A DNA stretch of 54,325 bases from Enterococcus sp. BWB1-3 (GCF_016745275.1 NZ_JADOEP010000007.1:1-54325), one strand, 5' to 3'. Shown: positions 17,936 to 27,056, numbered from the stretch's first letter. Program-made: numbers and translations. The notes: generated by a model not told the origin, from the sequence alone.

Positions 17936-18058
17936 GAGAGTGGGGCAGAAATTGGTGCGCTCCTTCTATACAGGACATTGAAATATAAAAATGTCTTGTA
18001 TAGGGGGAGTTTTGTATGTCTGAGATCCCTAAAACCGAATAAACGGTGTTCCAGTCTT
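17936..18058 (-). repeat. Dispersed intergenic repeat, copy 4, with internal hairpin
   Basis: The ends match the family (GAGAGTGGGGCAGAAAT at the left; CCGAATAAACGGTGTTCC at the right) in the orientation opposite to copies 1 and 2. The middle is different. It carries an inverted repeat, CTATACA-G-GACATT with AATGTC-T-TGTATAG, around 17973-18003. Confidence 0.7.
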
Positions 18059-18065
18059 TGTATGA

Positions 18066-18322
18066 TTCGAGCATTCGAAGAAGCGTAGAAGCAAGTTCCT
18101 ACATGCCCCCCAGACATGCGACGAGCATTCGAAGAAGCGTAGAAGCAAGTTCCTACATGCCCCCCAGACATGCGACGAGCATTCGAAGAAGCGTAGAAGC
18201 AAGTTCCTACATGCCCCCTAGACATGCGACGAGCATTCGAAGAAACCGTAGGAGCAAGTTCCTACATGCCCCCTAGACATGCGACGAGCATTCGAAGAAG
18301 CGTAGGAGCAAAGCCCCTCCAT
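18066..18322 (+). repeat. 54-bp tandem repeat array, locus 1
   Basis: Units start at GAGCATTCGAAG in 18069, 18123, 18177, 18231 and 18286 (the last step is 55 because of one extra base). There are four near-identical units plus a partial fifth. The unit contains the palindrome TTCGAA and the blocks CATGCGACGAG and TCCTACATGCCCCC. There are no unique spacers between units, so this is not CRISPR. The reverse complement is similar to the array at 54021-54325. Confidence 0.92.
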
Positions 18323-18330
18323 GCTTCGAG

Positions 18331-18450
18331 GATCGGAACGAAGTCCTTCAATTCTTAATGGCTCTGCCGTTTAGAAATTGATGAGATCGAAACGAAGTCC
18401 TTCAATTCTTAGTGGCTTTGCCGTTTAGAAATTGATGAGATCGAAACGAA
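18331..18450 (+). repeat. Second 54-bp tandem repeat, different unit
   Basis: Units starting GATCG(G/A)AACGAAG lie at 18331, 18385 and 18439, again with a 54-base period; the third is partial. Each full unit holds an imperfect palindrome, AATTCTTAATGGC and GCCGTTTAGAAATT. A single copy lies at 27636-27690. Confidence 0.88.
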
Positions 18451-18479
18451 GTGTAGTGTAGTGAGAACCGTAGACGTAG

Positions 18480-18955
18480 AAAAACGGATACAGCGTAATG
18501 TTTTGTCTCGAGAATTGTTAGACTCGTAGAGACAGCAGTTCTGGAAATAAGTCGAACGATACTGAAAATATGAGTAGCTCCAGGGAGGTATCCATTCACA
18601 GCTAGTCATTTTATGACTAGTGTTCCTTGACAATTTTCGTATATTCCGACTTATTGTCATAAATCACTACGATTGACTTGTCAGAGTAGATGATGCATGA
18701 TACCTACCTGGTTCTTGAGACAGAACACTTCTGTCACAACCTCGACGAGTAATCGCAGGAGCTGCTCCTTCGGAATTAAGCTGAACGATCCTGAAAACAT
18801 GAGGAGCTCCCAGATCTGTCACCGAGTATGTGACAGGACGTCATTTACTCTGCTAAAGCAATCCTAGCAGAGATTGTCAACTCTCGTATGTTTTCTATGT
18901 AGAAGTTGATAGGATCGAAGTGGAGCATAGTGTATCCATTCTCAGCCATTCATTT
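18480..18955 (-). repeat. Dispersed repeat block
   Basis: No gene. The right part (about 18865-18955) is the inverted partner of 15035-15130, sharing GTATCCATTC and ATCGAAG modules. The part around 18735-18765 carries CGACGAGTAATCGCAGGAGC, the end module of the 104-bp repeat. The block separates the nrd genes from the ABC transporter operon. Confidence 0.7.
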
Positions 18956-18976
18956 TAAAAACAATATTATATTTAT

Positions 18977-19005
18977 TTTTTATAAGATTTTCAAAATATT
19001 ATAAT
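18977..19005 (+). promoter_or_regulatory. Possible promoter of the BceAB-type operon
   Basis: A perfect TATAAT lies at 19000-19005. The -35 position is only T-rich. No inverted operator was seen. Confidence 0.4.
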
Positions 19006-19077
19006 AGACGAATCAATGTTCAGGCAGGAGAATTATTGGTAAAATGAAAGCAATAAAAATGATTGGCGGCAATAAAA

Positions 19078-19845
19078 ATGAATAAAATAATTGAAGTACA
19101 GCATGTGAGCAAATCCTACGGCTATCTGATTAATAAAGTAAAGGTTCTTGAGGATCTTTCTTTTACAGTTGAAAAAGGGGAATTTGTAGGGATTATGGGA
19201 CCCAGCGGAGCTGGGAAATCGACCTTGCTGAATGTAATCTCAACCATTGACTTGCCAACAGCAGGAATAGTAAGAATTAACGGGAAAAATATTTTGGAAT
19301 TAAAGAGTAATCAATTAAGTGATTTCCGCAGGCAGGAAATAGGGTTTATATTTCAGGAGTTTAATCTTGTTGATTCGTTAACTATCAAGGATAATATTCT
19401 GCTTCCTCTTGCCATTGATCATATACCGCTTGAAGAAATGGACAGTCGTCTGCATCATGTTGCAGAGCTGTTGAACATTGAAGCAAATTTGAATGATTAT
19501 CCGAATACAGTATCTGTCGGACAAAAGCAGCGAGCTGCAGCAGCTCGAGCACTAATCACAAAGCCGCTGCTGATTTTTGCTGATGAACCAACTGGATCAC
19601 TTGATTCTAAAGCCGCTGCTGAGCTGCTCCAATACTTAACTGAAATAAACAGACAGGATGGTGCGACAATCATAATGGTTACTCATGATCCATACACAGC
19701 CAGTTATTGTGACCGAGTTTTGTTTATCAAAGACGGCTCATTCTTTGCAGAGGTTGTTCGACAGGGAGCCAGAGAGAAATTTTTTAATCAGGTCATTGAT
19801 ATGCAGGCGACAATTGGAGGAGGGACCCGTCTGAATGATTTTTAA
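19078..19845 (+). CDS. BceA-type ABC transporter ATP-binding protein
   Basis: ATPase of a peptide-antibiotic detoxification or sensing transporter of the BceAB (MacB-like) class. From the ATG at 19078 (MNKIIEVQHVSKSYG) it has 255 residues: Walker A GPSGAGKST (41-49), Q-loop IFQEFN, Walker B ...LIFADEP, H-loop VTHD. The ABC signature reads VSVGQKQ (145-151) in place of LSGGQ. An in-frame TTG at 19063 would add five residues; the site before either start is weak. It overlaps the permease gene by 11 bases. No histidine kinase/response regulator pair, the usual neighbour of BceAB, is adjacent. Confidence 0.9.
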   Translation: MNKIIEVQHVSKSYGYLINKVKVLEDLSFTVEKGEFVGIMGPSGAGKSTLLNVISTIDLPTAGIVRINGKNILELKSNQLSDFRRQEIGFIFQEFNLVDSLTIKDNILLPLAIDHIPLEEMDSRLHHVAELLNIEANLNDYPNTVSVGQKQRAAAARALITKPLLIFADEPTGSLDSKAAAELLQYLTEINRQDGATIIMVTHDPYTASYCDRVLFIKDGSFFAEVVRQGAREKFFNQVIDMQATIGGGTRLNDF

Positions 19846-21889
19846 GTTATCATGGAGAAGTGTTCGGTCGAAATATTATCATTATATAGTTTATCTGATT
19901 GGAATGGTCTTTGCTGTAACCATTTATTACAGCTTCAGTGCTATTACTTATGATCGGGTACTGATCGACAGTGTGGGTCAGGAGGTCAGTCTCAAAAATG
20001 CAATGGGAATCGGAAGTCTGTTGATTATTGTAATGATTGCCTGCTTTATGATAACCGTCAATCGTTTTTTCTTCTTTCAACGAACAAAGGAAATTGGAAT
20101 TTATCAGTTGACGGGAATGAAAAACAGACAGATTGCCAGCCTGCTTTTAATAGAGCTGTATATTTTGGGGGCTGCTGCATTAATTGCAGGTCTCATACTG
20201 GGTATCATTTTTTCGAAGCTTTTTTCGATGATTTTGGTCAAAATTATGTATTTAAATGTAGAAAGTATTCTTAGAATATCAGTACCTTCTGTTATGGAAA
20301 CAACGGGTATTTTTATTTGGCTGCTGTTGATTGTTTCTATTCACATCTGCTTTTTGGTTTATTCATATCAGCTGACTAGTTTTTTTAAGAAGGAAGAACG
20401 GGTAGGTATTCAATCAGAAAAACTGACGAAAAAACAGTTGGTACTTGGAATAACAGGAATTGTTTTGATTGTATTCAGTTATATACTGTCATTTAATATT
20501 TGGTCGCTGCCAACCAATTCTGCACAGCTTATCTGGCTGCTGTCTGCGCCATTTTTGCTGGTCGGCTTGTGTACAATCGGCACTTATTTGATTTTTAAAT
20601 ATACCATCCATATTCTTATTCAGTTTTTCAGCAACAGGAAGGGCTATTATTCTAATGGTTTGACGATGCTTTCTGCCGGTAATACACGTCTTCATTTGAG
20701 TAAAGGCAGCAACACACTCACCGCTGTTTCTATCTTTATTGCCTGTGCGTTGGGGATTATCGGCGGAGCAGCTTCGTTTTATACACTGGGAATGGAAAGT
20801 GTGAACTCTTCGGACCCAGTTGATTTTATTGTAAGCAGCGAGCTGTTTCAAGCAGCAGAAGAAAATGCGGCTGAGCAGGGGGCTGCTCTTCAAGAAACAA
20901 GGCTGAATTTTAAAATGACCGGTGCCCGCTATCGCTACAGCTATTCAATCAGCCGGAAGGAAACACTTGATTATGAAGGTCCGATTAATGTGATTTCGCT
21001 GTCTAATTATCAGGACTATCAGGAGATTAATCCGTATTTACAAACAGTTACGTTAAGAAGTGAAAATGAAGCTGTAATCCTGAATGGAATACAGAATACA
21101 TTTAGTCGCTTTATTGAGTATGATTCTGCTGTTCAGCTTGCATCAGACCGAACGATAATGATTGCAGGTATGGTGTCAGATTATCTAGGAAATTCTATGC
21201 TTAGGTACAATAAACCAACAATGGTGGTTTCTGATGAAGTTTATGAAGCCATTCCAGCAGATGTTATATTTGAACTGAGTGCTTTCAACCTTGAGCAGAG
21301 AGAGGGTGAGATACTTCCGGATCAGATAATGGCTGGGATTTCTAAAGAATGGCAGCATCCGGTGTATTATGGGACGAATGCAGACGGTGAGGTTTATGTT
21401 TCACAGGAACCGATTCAAGCGTCAAAAACTGAATCGGTTGAAGTCAACGAACAGGAAGGCTGGCGTCTGAATTATACGAGCCGAATAGCCGCATTTATTC
21501 ACAATCGAAAAGCACTTGGTGTTTTCATCTATGTTATGTTATTTCTAGGTGTTTTGGCGCTGATTATTACCGGGAGTGTCTTAATGGTTCGGCAATTTGC
21601 GGAGGCAGAACGTGAGAAAGCAACATTCAGTTTGCTTAGAAAACTGGGGATTTCTGAAAAGCAGCTGCGACGACTGATCTACAGGCAGAATATTGTTGTA
21701 TTCCTTTTGCCTATGCTCTTGGGATTACTGCACGCAGGATTTGCCATTCGTTTGTACAGCCAGCTGGTACCAAGTTCAGGCTATTGGCTGGTCTATCTTT
21801 CCTGCGGTTTGCTGATTATCATTTACGCAGTTTATTTTCTGGTGACTTCTTCAGTCTATTGTTGGATTGCAGGAGAGAGCAACAAATGA
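19835..21889 (+). CDS. BceB-type ABC transporter permease (FtsX family)
   Basis: 684-residue membrane protein with the ten-segment layout of BceB: four N-terminal helices, two to three middle helices around 200-300, a large extracellular domain of about 230 residues (roughly 320-550) that in relatives contacts the antimicrobial target, and three C-terminal helices (VFIYVMLFLGVLALIITGSV and following). The FtsX motif region is near residues 50-150 (RTKEIGIYQLTGMKNRQI). GGAGGAGGG lies about 10 bases before the ATG, inside the ATPase gene. Substrate, if any, cannot be told from sequence. Confidence 0.9.
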   Translation: MIFKLSWRSVRSKYYHYIVYLIGMVFAVTIYYSFSAITYDRVLIDSVGQEVSLKNAMGIGSLLIIVMIACFMITVNRFFFFQRTKEIGIYQLTGMKNRQIASLLLIELYILGAAALIAGLILGIIFSKLFSMILVKIMYLNVESILRISVPSVMETTGIFIWLLLIVSIHICFLVYSYQLTSFFKKEERVGIQSEKLTKKQLVLGITGIVLIVFSYILSFNIWSLPTNSAQLIWLLSAPFLLVGLCTIGTYLIFKYTIHILIQFFSNRKGYYSNGLTMLSAGNTRLHLSKGSNTLTAVSIFIACALGIIGGAASFYTLGMESVNSSDPVDFIVSSELFQAAEENAAEQGAALQETRLNFKMTGARYRYSYSISRKETLDYEGPINVISLSNYQDYQEINPYLQTVTLRSENEAVILNGIQNTFSRFIEYDSAVQLASDRTIMIAGMVSDYLGNSMLRYNKPTMVVSDEVYEAIPADVIFELSAFNLEQREGEILPDQIMAGISKEWQHPVYYGTNADGEVYVSQEPIQASKTESVEVNEQEGWRLNYTSRIAAFIHNRKALGVFIYVMLFLGVLALIITGSVLMVRQFAEAEREKATFSLLRKLGISEKQLRRLIYRQNIVVFLLPMLLGLLHAGFAIRLYSQLVPSSGYWLVYLSCGLLIIIYAVYFLVTSSVYCWIAGESNK

Positions 21890-22067
21890 ATGTCCGGTAT
21901 CAGGCTGGTTTTAGCAGTTTGAGTCTAGTTTGTGTGGAATTCTATTCCAATTTTCAGTGTTTGACAAGTAATTTTATTAAGGTTCTGAGAGTTCTGTTGC
22001 TTTTTCTGCTGTTAAATAGAGTATGAATGTTATAATATTTTTGAAATGATTTCTGAAAGGGGCTTTC

Positions 22068-23153
22068 GTGTTGGATAAGCGTGAAGAAGAATTATTAATC
22101 GAGTTAGTAAATGCAAAAGGTGTGCCGGGAAATGAAGACGAGGTACGAGCTGTGTTTAAAAAGCATGCTGAGCCTTTTGCCGACAGTATTCTCTACGATG
22201 GCTTGGGAAGTATTATTGCCAAGCGCACAGGGGATAAAGAGGGACCTAAAATTTATTTTTCCGGTCACTTGGATGAAGTTGGCTTTATGGTGACTCAGAT
22301 CACCGAGACTGGATTTATTAAGTTTGAAGCATTGGGCGGCTGGTGGGAGCAAGTTATGCTGGCACAGCAGGTTCAGATAAAGACTCGGTCAGGAAAGGTC
22401 ATTCATGGAGTCATCGGTTCAAAACCCCCGCATGTTTTAACTCCTGAAGTGCGGAGCAAGCCTTACCAGATGTCTGATATGTTTATTGATATTGGTGCGT
22501 CCAGTGAGGAAATGGTGGAGGAATGGGGGATCAGGCCAGGCGATATGGTTACTCCTTATATTGAATACCGCAGAATGAATGAGACAAAATTTTTACTGGC
22601 AAAAGCCTGGGATAATCGCGTCGGCACTGCTGTTTCTTTAAAGGTATTGGAGAATTTGGCTGAATCCGGACATCCTAACATTCTTTTTGCAGGAAGCGAT
22701 GTTCAGGAAGAAGTAGGGCTGAGAGGGGCTCAAACTAGTACGAATCTGGTTGATCCGGATATAGCATTTGCTCTGGATACAGGTACTGCCGGAGATACAC
22801 CGGGAATGACACCAAAAGAGGCAGATTCCAAGTTGGGGGAAGGACCGCAGATTTTAATTTACGATGCTTCCATGATTCCACATAAGAAGCTAAAGGATTT
22901 TGTTATTGGTATTGCAGAAGAACTGAATATTCCTTTTCAGTATACAGTGATTACAGGCGGCGGAACGGATGCCGGCAGAATGCATTTGGCTCGAAATGGT
23001 GTGCCGTCTCTTGCTATTACAGTGCCGGTTCGCTATCTTCACTCCCATACGTCAGTTATTCATGAAGATGACTATTTAAATACGGTTAAGCTGGTGACGG
23101 AAGTTGTTAAACGTTTGGATAAGGAAGCCGTTTGCAAAATCAAAGAATATTAA
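22068..23153 (+). CDS. M42 family metallopeptidase (glutamyl aminopeptidase type)
   Basis: Cytosolic di-metal aminopeptidase, likely PepA/FrvX-like, that trims N-terminal residues from peptides. The 361 residues keep the metal ligands and catalytic residues: SGHLDEVGF, WDNRVG, the EE pair in VQEEVGLRGA, ALDTG and the C-terminal RYLHSHTSVIH. The start is GTG at 22068 followed by TTG at 22071, with GAAAGGGG 5-8 bases upstream; either could initiate. A TATAAT at 22031-22036 may be its -10. DUF975 follows after 13 bases. Confidence 0.92.
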   Translation: MLDKREEELLIELVNAKGVPGNEDEVRAVFKKHAEPFADSILYDGLGSIIAKRTGDKEGPKIYFSGHLDEVGFMVTQITETGFIKFEALGGWWEQVMLAQQVQIKTRSGKVIHGVIGSKPPHVLTPEVRSKPYQMSDMFIDIGASSEEMVEEWGIRPGDMVTPYIEYRRMNETKFLLAKAWDNRVGTAVSLKVLENLAESGHPNILFAGSDVQEEVGLRGAQTSTNLVDPDIAFALDTGTAGDTPGMTPKEADSKLGEGPQILIYDASMIPHKKLKDFVIGIAEELNIPFQYTVITGGGTDAGRMHLARNGVPSLAITVPVRYLHSHTSVIHEDDYLNTVKLVTEVVKRLDKEAVCKIKEY

Positions 23154-23166
23154 AGGAGATGAGATA

Positions 23167-23955
23167 ATGGAGAAGCAAATGACCAATGCTATGCATAGAG
23201 ACAGAGCTAGAAAAGCCCTGAGCGGCAAATGGGGGACGATGGCGCTGATTGTTTTTGCAAGCTTCCTGATCAAATTGTTTGTCAGTAACCTGATCGGCAG
23301 TTTTACAAATCTATCAAGTGAGAGTGCTTCAGGCAGGTTAATTAATTTTATATTGAGTAATGGTTTTTATTTTGCATTAACATTTGGTACGTACTTTGCC
23401 GCGCTTCAGGTAATTAGGGAACGGCCGGTCAAAGTGGAAATGTTGCTAATGATGTTCAGAGGAGAATATTATCTTCCGCTGCTGCTTATTAATTTGATTC
23501 AATATGTGCTGAATCTGCTGATAAACTTTATTATGCTGCTGCCGGTTCTTATCTCATATGGAGCAACTATGTATTTTGGCTTGATGTTTAATGTGGTTTC
23601 TGTTGAACGCTTCCAACAGGAAATGTCGGCCAACATCACTCTGGCCTTTGTTATGCTGCTGTTTTCACTGCTGGTCATTTTGATTAGTATGTTTATTGGC
23701 GGGGTTTTCCAGTTTGCGGTTTGGGTTAAAATTGATCAGCCTGCTTTGGGAATCGGTGATATTTTGAGAGAAGCTCTGAATATGATGAAGGGGCATTTTA
23801 AGCAATACGTATTTTTACAGCTGTCATTTATCGGCTGGTACATTGTTGGAGCTATAGCAGTGGGAATTGGATTATTATGGGTAATCCCTTACCATGATGT
23901 TGCGGTGGCAAGTTTATATGACAGTATTCGACGCGAAAAGGAAGTTGTCTTTTAG
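23167..23955 (+). CDS. DUF975 family membrane protein
   Basis: 262-residue integral membrane protein with about six hydrophobic segments (for example TMALIVFASFLIKLFVSNLI, the long pair around NLIQYVLNLLINFIMLLPVL, and YIVGAIAVGIGLLWVIPY). Function of DUF975 is unknown. AAAGGAGATGAG lies just before the ATG at 23167, which settles the start; the frame is open further upstream into the peptidase gene. It is probably co-transcribed with the M42 peptidase. Confidence 0.88.
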   Translation: MEKQMTNAMHRDRARKALSGKWGTMALIVFASFLIKLFVSNLIGSFTNLSSESASGRLINFILSNGFYFALTFGTYFAALQVIRERPVKVEMLLMMFRGEYYLPLLLINLIQYVLNLLINFIMLLPVLISYGATMYFGLMFNVVSVERFQQEMSANITLAFVMLLFSLLVILISMFIGGVFQFAVWVKIDQPALGIGDILREALNMMKGHFKQYVFLQLSFIGWYIVGAIAVGIGLLWVIPYHDVAVASLYDSIRREKEVVF

Positions 23956-24103
23956 GAAGGATTGCAAAAATTTTTTCTGAGGGCATTTGAGAATCAGGTC
24001 AGATGATTCCTTAAGAAAGAATGAACGGACTGCAGCAAATATATCAGAGGCTGATTAAACACAGAGCTGTTGCAAATGATTAAAAGACTTGGAGGAGAAG
24101 CAA

Positions 24104-24844
24104 GTGAAAATAACTGTTTTAGGCTGTCTGGGTGCATATCCGTATGATGGCAAAGGAACAAGCTCCTATTTATTGGAATCGGAAGACTTCCATTTACTGC
24201 TGGATGCAGGAAGTACTACTTTGATTAATTTGGAAAGGCACGTTGATCCATTAGAATTGGATGCGGTTATCTTGTCGCATTATCACTATGATCATATTGC
24301 TGATCTGGGTGTCCTGCAGTATTACCGTCAATTGTATCCGGTTTTGACCCCGTTGCCGATTTTGCCGATTTACGGACATACCGATGATGCAGCTCATTTT
24401 GCTGAACTGGATATGGATGGAGTGTCTAAAGGAATGCCTTATTTTGAAGCTGAGGAACTGAAAGTCGGACCATTTATCATTAGTTTTATGAAAACAATCC
24501 ATCCGGTGCCCTGCTATGCTATGCGCTTTGTGGAAGAAAAAACAGGAAAAGTTTTTGTTTATACAGGAGACTCCGGTTATTTGGAAGATTTTATCGAATT
24601 TGCTGCAGGAGCAGATATTTTTCTGGTAGATACGTATTTATTTGAAGGTAATGAAAGACACCATGCTCATTTTACTTCGAAGGAATCTGGAGAATTGGCT
24701 AGAGCGGCAAATGTGAAAAAGCTGATTTTGACTCATTTACCTCAACATGGGTCTTTGGAAGAATTAAAGAATCAGGCTGAAAAAGCGGCTGATTATCAGG
24801 TGCCGGTAGAGCTGGCCTATCAGGATTTAGTTATCGAATTGTAA
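24104..24844 (+). CDS. MBL-fold metallo-hydrolase (YhfI-like)
   Basis: Metallo-beta-lactamase-fold protein of 246 residues with the metal motif HYHYDHIAD, a second His in TIHPVPCYAMRF, the bridging Asp in YTGDSGYL and a C-terminal His (LTHLP), similar to RNase Z-like and phosphodiesterase members. The start is GTG at 24104, 6 bases after GGAGGAG; the in-frame TTG at 24089 overlaps that site. The next gene is lipoate-protein ligase, the same pairing as yhfI-lplJ of Bacillus subtilis, which suggests a linked role, but the substrate is unknown. Confidence 0.87.
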   Translation: MKITVLGCLGAYPYDGKGTSSYLLESEDFHLLLDAGSTTLINLERHVDPLELDAVILSHYHYDHIADLGVLQYYRQLYPVLTPLPILPIYGHTDDAAHFAELDMDGVSKGMPYFEAEELKVGPFIISFMKTIHPVPCYAMRFVEEKTGKVFVYTGDSGYLEDFIEFAAGADIFLVDTYLFEGNERHHAHFTSKESGELARAANVKKLILTHLPQHGSLEELKNQAEKAADYQVPVELAYQDLVIEL

Positions 24845-24882
24845 GCAGTGGTCAATAAAAAAATGAAAAGGAGCTGTTCGGA

Positions 24883-25887
24883 GTGATATTTGTCCCAAAT
24901 GAAAACAATGATCCGCGAGTGAATTTAGCAATTGAGACGTATTTATTGAAGGAAAAACCTTTAGATGAACCGATTCTTTTGTTTTATATTAATGAGCCGT
25001 CAATTATTATTGGTCGTAATCAAAATACAATTGAAGAAATCAACAAAGAATATGTGGAGGAGCAGGGGATCCATGTCGTTCGCCGATTAAGCGGGGGCGG
25101 TGCGGTGTATCATGATCACGGTAACCTGAATTTCAGTTTTATTATGCCGGATGACGGTAATTCTTTCCGGGATTTTGAAAAAGTAACGAAACCGATTATT
25201 CAAGCTCTGCATGAATTGGGCGTTTCGGGAGCAGAACTAAAAGGGCGTAATGATTTGGTTATTGACGGAATGAAGTTTTCCGGAAATGCGATGTATGCAA
25301 CAGATGGACGCATGTTTGCACATGGAACACTGATGTTTGACAGTGATATTGATGAAGTTGTTAATGCGCTGAAAGTACGAAAAGATAAAATTGAGTCAAA
25401 AGGAATTAAATCGATTCGTTCACGTGTAACAAATATCAAGCCGTTTTTACCTCAGGATAAGCAGGGGATGACAACAGAGGAGTTTCGTCAGGATATTCTT
25501 TTGAAAATTTTTGGTGTTGATTCTGCTGATCAGGTGAAAACATATGAACTAACTGAGGAAGACTGGCAGCATATCAATAAAATATCTGACGAATATTACC
25601 GAAACTGGGAATGGAACTATGGAAAATCTCCTTCCTTCAATTTGGAGCGCAGGCATCGTTTTCCAATCGGCTCTATAGAAGCTCGTATGGATGTTGAAGA
25701 TGGTCAGATTAAAGAGCTGAAAATTTATGGTGATTTCTTTGGTCTCGGTGAAATTAAAGATGTCGAAAACACATTGACAGGTGTGAAATATGACAAAGAA
25801 GCCATCCGTGAAGCAGTTGATAAGATTGACGTAAAAAAATATTTCGGCAATATAGAAAAAGAAGAATTTGTTGAGTTGTTATATTAG
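24883..25887 (+). CDS. lplA: Lipoate-protein ligase
   Basis: Activates free lipoate with ATP and attaches it to E2 and GcvH domains. The 334 residues include the substrate motif RRLSGGGAVYHD, the KGRNDLVIDG segment with the conserved lysine region KFSGNA, and a C-terminal accessory domain, so it is the full-length bidomain type. The start is GTG with AAGGAG 9 bases upstream. The last two codons and stop lie within the terminal inverted repeat of a small MITE-like element (25882-26050). Confidence 0.94.
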   Translation: MIFVPNENNDPRVNLAIETYLLKEKPLDEPILLFYINEPSIIIGRNQNTIEEINKEYVEEQGIHVVRRLSGGGAVYHDHGNLNFSFIMPDDGNSFRDFEKVTKPIIQALHELGVSGAELKGRNDLVIDGMKFSGNAMYATDGRMFAHGTLMFDSDIDEVVNALKVRKDKIESKGIKSIRSRVTNIKPFLPQDKQGMTTEEFRQDILLKIFGVDSADQVKTYELTEEDWQHINKISDEYYRNWEWNYGKSPSFNLERRHRFPIGSIEARMDVEDGQIKELKIYGDFFGLGEIKDVENTLTGVKYDKEAIREAVDKIDVKKYFGNIEKEEFVELLY

Positions 25888-26050
25888 GGCATGTCTGAAA
25901 AGTTAGTGGAATTCGAATTTTTCAGTGGTTTTTGTTGAAATCAAGGAAGAAAACACAGCTTATGTGGTTCATAAGCGAGTATTTATGACGATGGGTTTGA
26001 TAAAAATCATCAAACTATTCGCCGATTGAGTTTTCAGACACACCCTAATA
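25882..26050. mobile_element. MITE-like element with 20-bp inverted ends
   Basis: TATTAGGGCATGTCTGAAAA at 25882-25901 and the complement of TATTAGGGTGTGTCTGAAAA at 26031-26050 are inverted repeats with two mismatches. The element is 169 bases and has no coding capacity. The TA at each outer end may belong to a TA target duplication. The parent transposase was not recognised. Confidence 0.65.
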
Positions 26051-26152
26051 CAGAGGAAAAAAACATACTGATAAAATATGCAGTGAAAGTCGAGATGATT
26101 TTTGCTGCGTATTTTTAATAGTTAAATGCCTGTTTCAGAAAAAGAACAGCTT

Positions 26153-26181
26153 TTGACATCGAATCCGCCAATTCGTATAAT
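26153..26181 (+). promoter_or_regulatory. Consensus sigma-A promoter of the O-methyltransferase gene
   Basis: TTGACA (26153-26158), a 17-base spacer and TATAAT (26176-26181) match the consensus exactly, 27 bases before the start codon. Confidence 0.9.
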
Positions 26182-26207
26182 AGTGGTCGTGAGAAGGAGT
26201 GAAGAAC

Positions 26208-26891
26208 ATGCGCAATGAAATGATGCATCGACCGGTTGTGAAAAAAGAACTGCTGGATTTTATGCGTGAGAAACAGAAAAAATTGCCCGGAGAACTGGGA
26301 GTGGTGGAAGAAGAGGCTCATGCAGATGGAGTTCCAGTTATTCCACATGAAACGGTTGTGTTTCTGCAGTTTTTACTGGGGCAGATTAAACCGAAAAATA
26401 TTTTGGAAATTGGTGCTGCGATTGGTTTTTCTTCCAGTTTAATGGCACAGTATGTCGGAGAAGACGGTCATGTAACAACTATTGACCGCTTTGATGTAAT
26501 GATAAAGAAGGCAAAGAAAACCTATGAACGTCTGAATTTGACAGATAAAGTAACCCTGTTGGAAGGAGAAGCAGCGGATATTCTACCGACCCTAAATGAA
26601 AGCTATGATTTTATTTTTATGGACAGTGCAAAATCCAAATATATTGAATTTCTGCCGAACTGTCTGCGCCTTTTGCGTGTTGGAGGAGTATTGATGGTGG
26701 ATGATGTTTTTCAAGCTGGGACAATTCTTGAGCCTCTGGAAGATATTCCAAGAGGAAAACGAGCAATTCACCGCAAACTGAATGAGTTTCTCGAAACAGT
26801 TATGGCTCATCCGGATTTAACATCCAGTTTAGTACCATTGGGAGATGGTATTATTTTGATTACGAAGGAAAATGAAACGATTGAATTATAA
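26208..26891 (+). CDS. trmR: Class I SAM O-methyltransferase, probably TrmR (tRNA 5-hydroxyuridine methyltransferase)
   Basis: SAM-dependent O-methyltransferase family 3. The 227 residues include the SAM motif ILEIGAAIGFSSSLMAQ, the acidic ribose-binding end of strand 2 (TIDRFD), the catalytic-metal Asp region FIFMDSAKSKY and VDDVFQAG. Overall arrangement is close to YrrM/TrmR of Bacillus subtilis, which methylates ho5U34 in tRNA. The ATG at 26208 is 8 bases after AAGGAG; an upstream GTG at 26199 overlaps the site. Expressed alone from a consensus promoter. The name TrmR is by resemblance. Confidence 0.83.
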   Translation: MRNEMMHRPVVKKELLDFMREKQKKLPGELGVVEEEAHADGVPVIPHETVVFLQFLLGQIKPKNILEIGAAIGFSSSLMAQYVGEDGHVTTIDRFDVMIKKAKKTYERLNLTDKVTLLEGEAADILPTLNESYDFIFMDSAKSKYIEFLPNCLRLLRVGGVLMVDDVFQAGTILEPLEDIPRGKRAIHRKLNEFLETVMAHPDLTSSLVPLGDGIILITKENETIEL

Positions 26892-26894
26892 AAA

Positions 26895-27010
26895 TCGAGT
26901 TTGGGACAGAATTAAAGTTCCAAACTCTCTTTATATCTAAACCCGAATAAATGGCGGAACAAAAGCAACTCCTTATTCTCGGAGCTGATCGCTTTTGCCC
27001 CGACCTCGTT
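26895..27010 (-). repeat. Dispersed intergenic repeat, copy 3 (inverted)
   Basis: It begins GTTTGGGACAGAATTAAAGT and continues through CCCGAATAAATGGCGGAACA, the reverse complement of the 15167-15271 pattern. It then runs into the segment matched near 14950-14995. A short open frame across it has no protein character. Confidence 0.8.
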
Positions 27011-27056
27011 TTTGCTGTCAGATTGATCTATAGTAATTTTTTTCGCAGGTTTCAGG

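Noticed and set aside
18046-18322. Open frames that translate the 54-bp repeats into repeating 18-residue peptides
   Set aside because: Open on both strands because the period is a multiple of three; no ribosome binding site or start, and the same holds for 54001-54291. Repeats, not genes.
18066-18322. CRISPR array
   Set aside because: Units are 54 bases and adjoin without unique spacers; no cas genes nearby.
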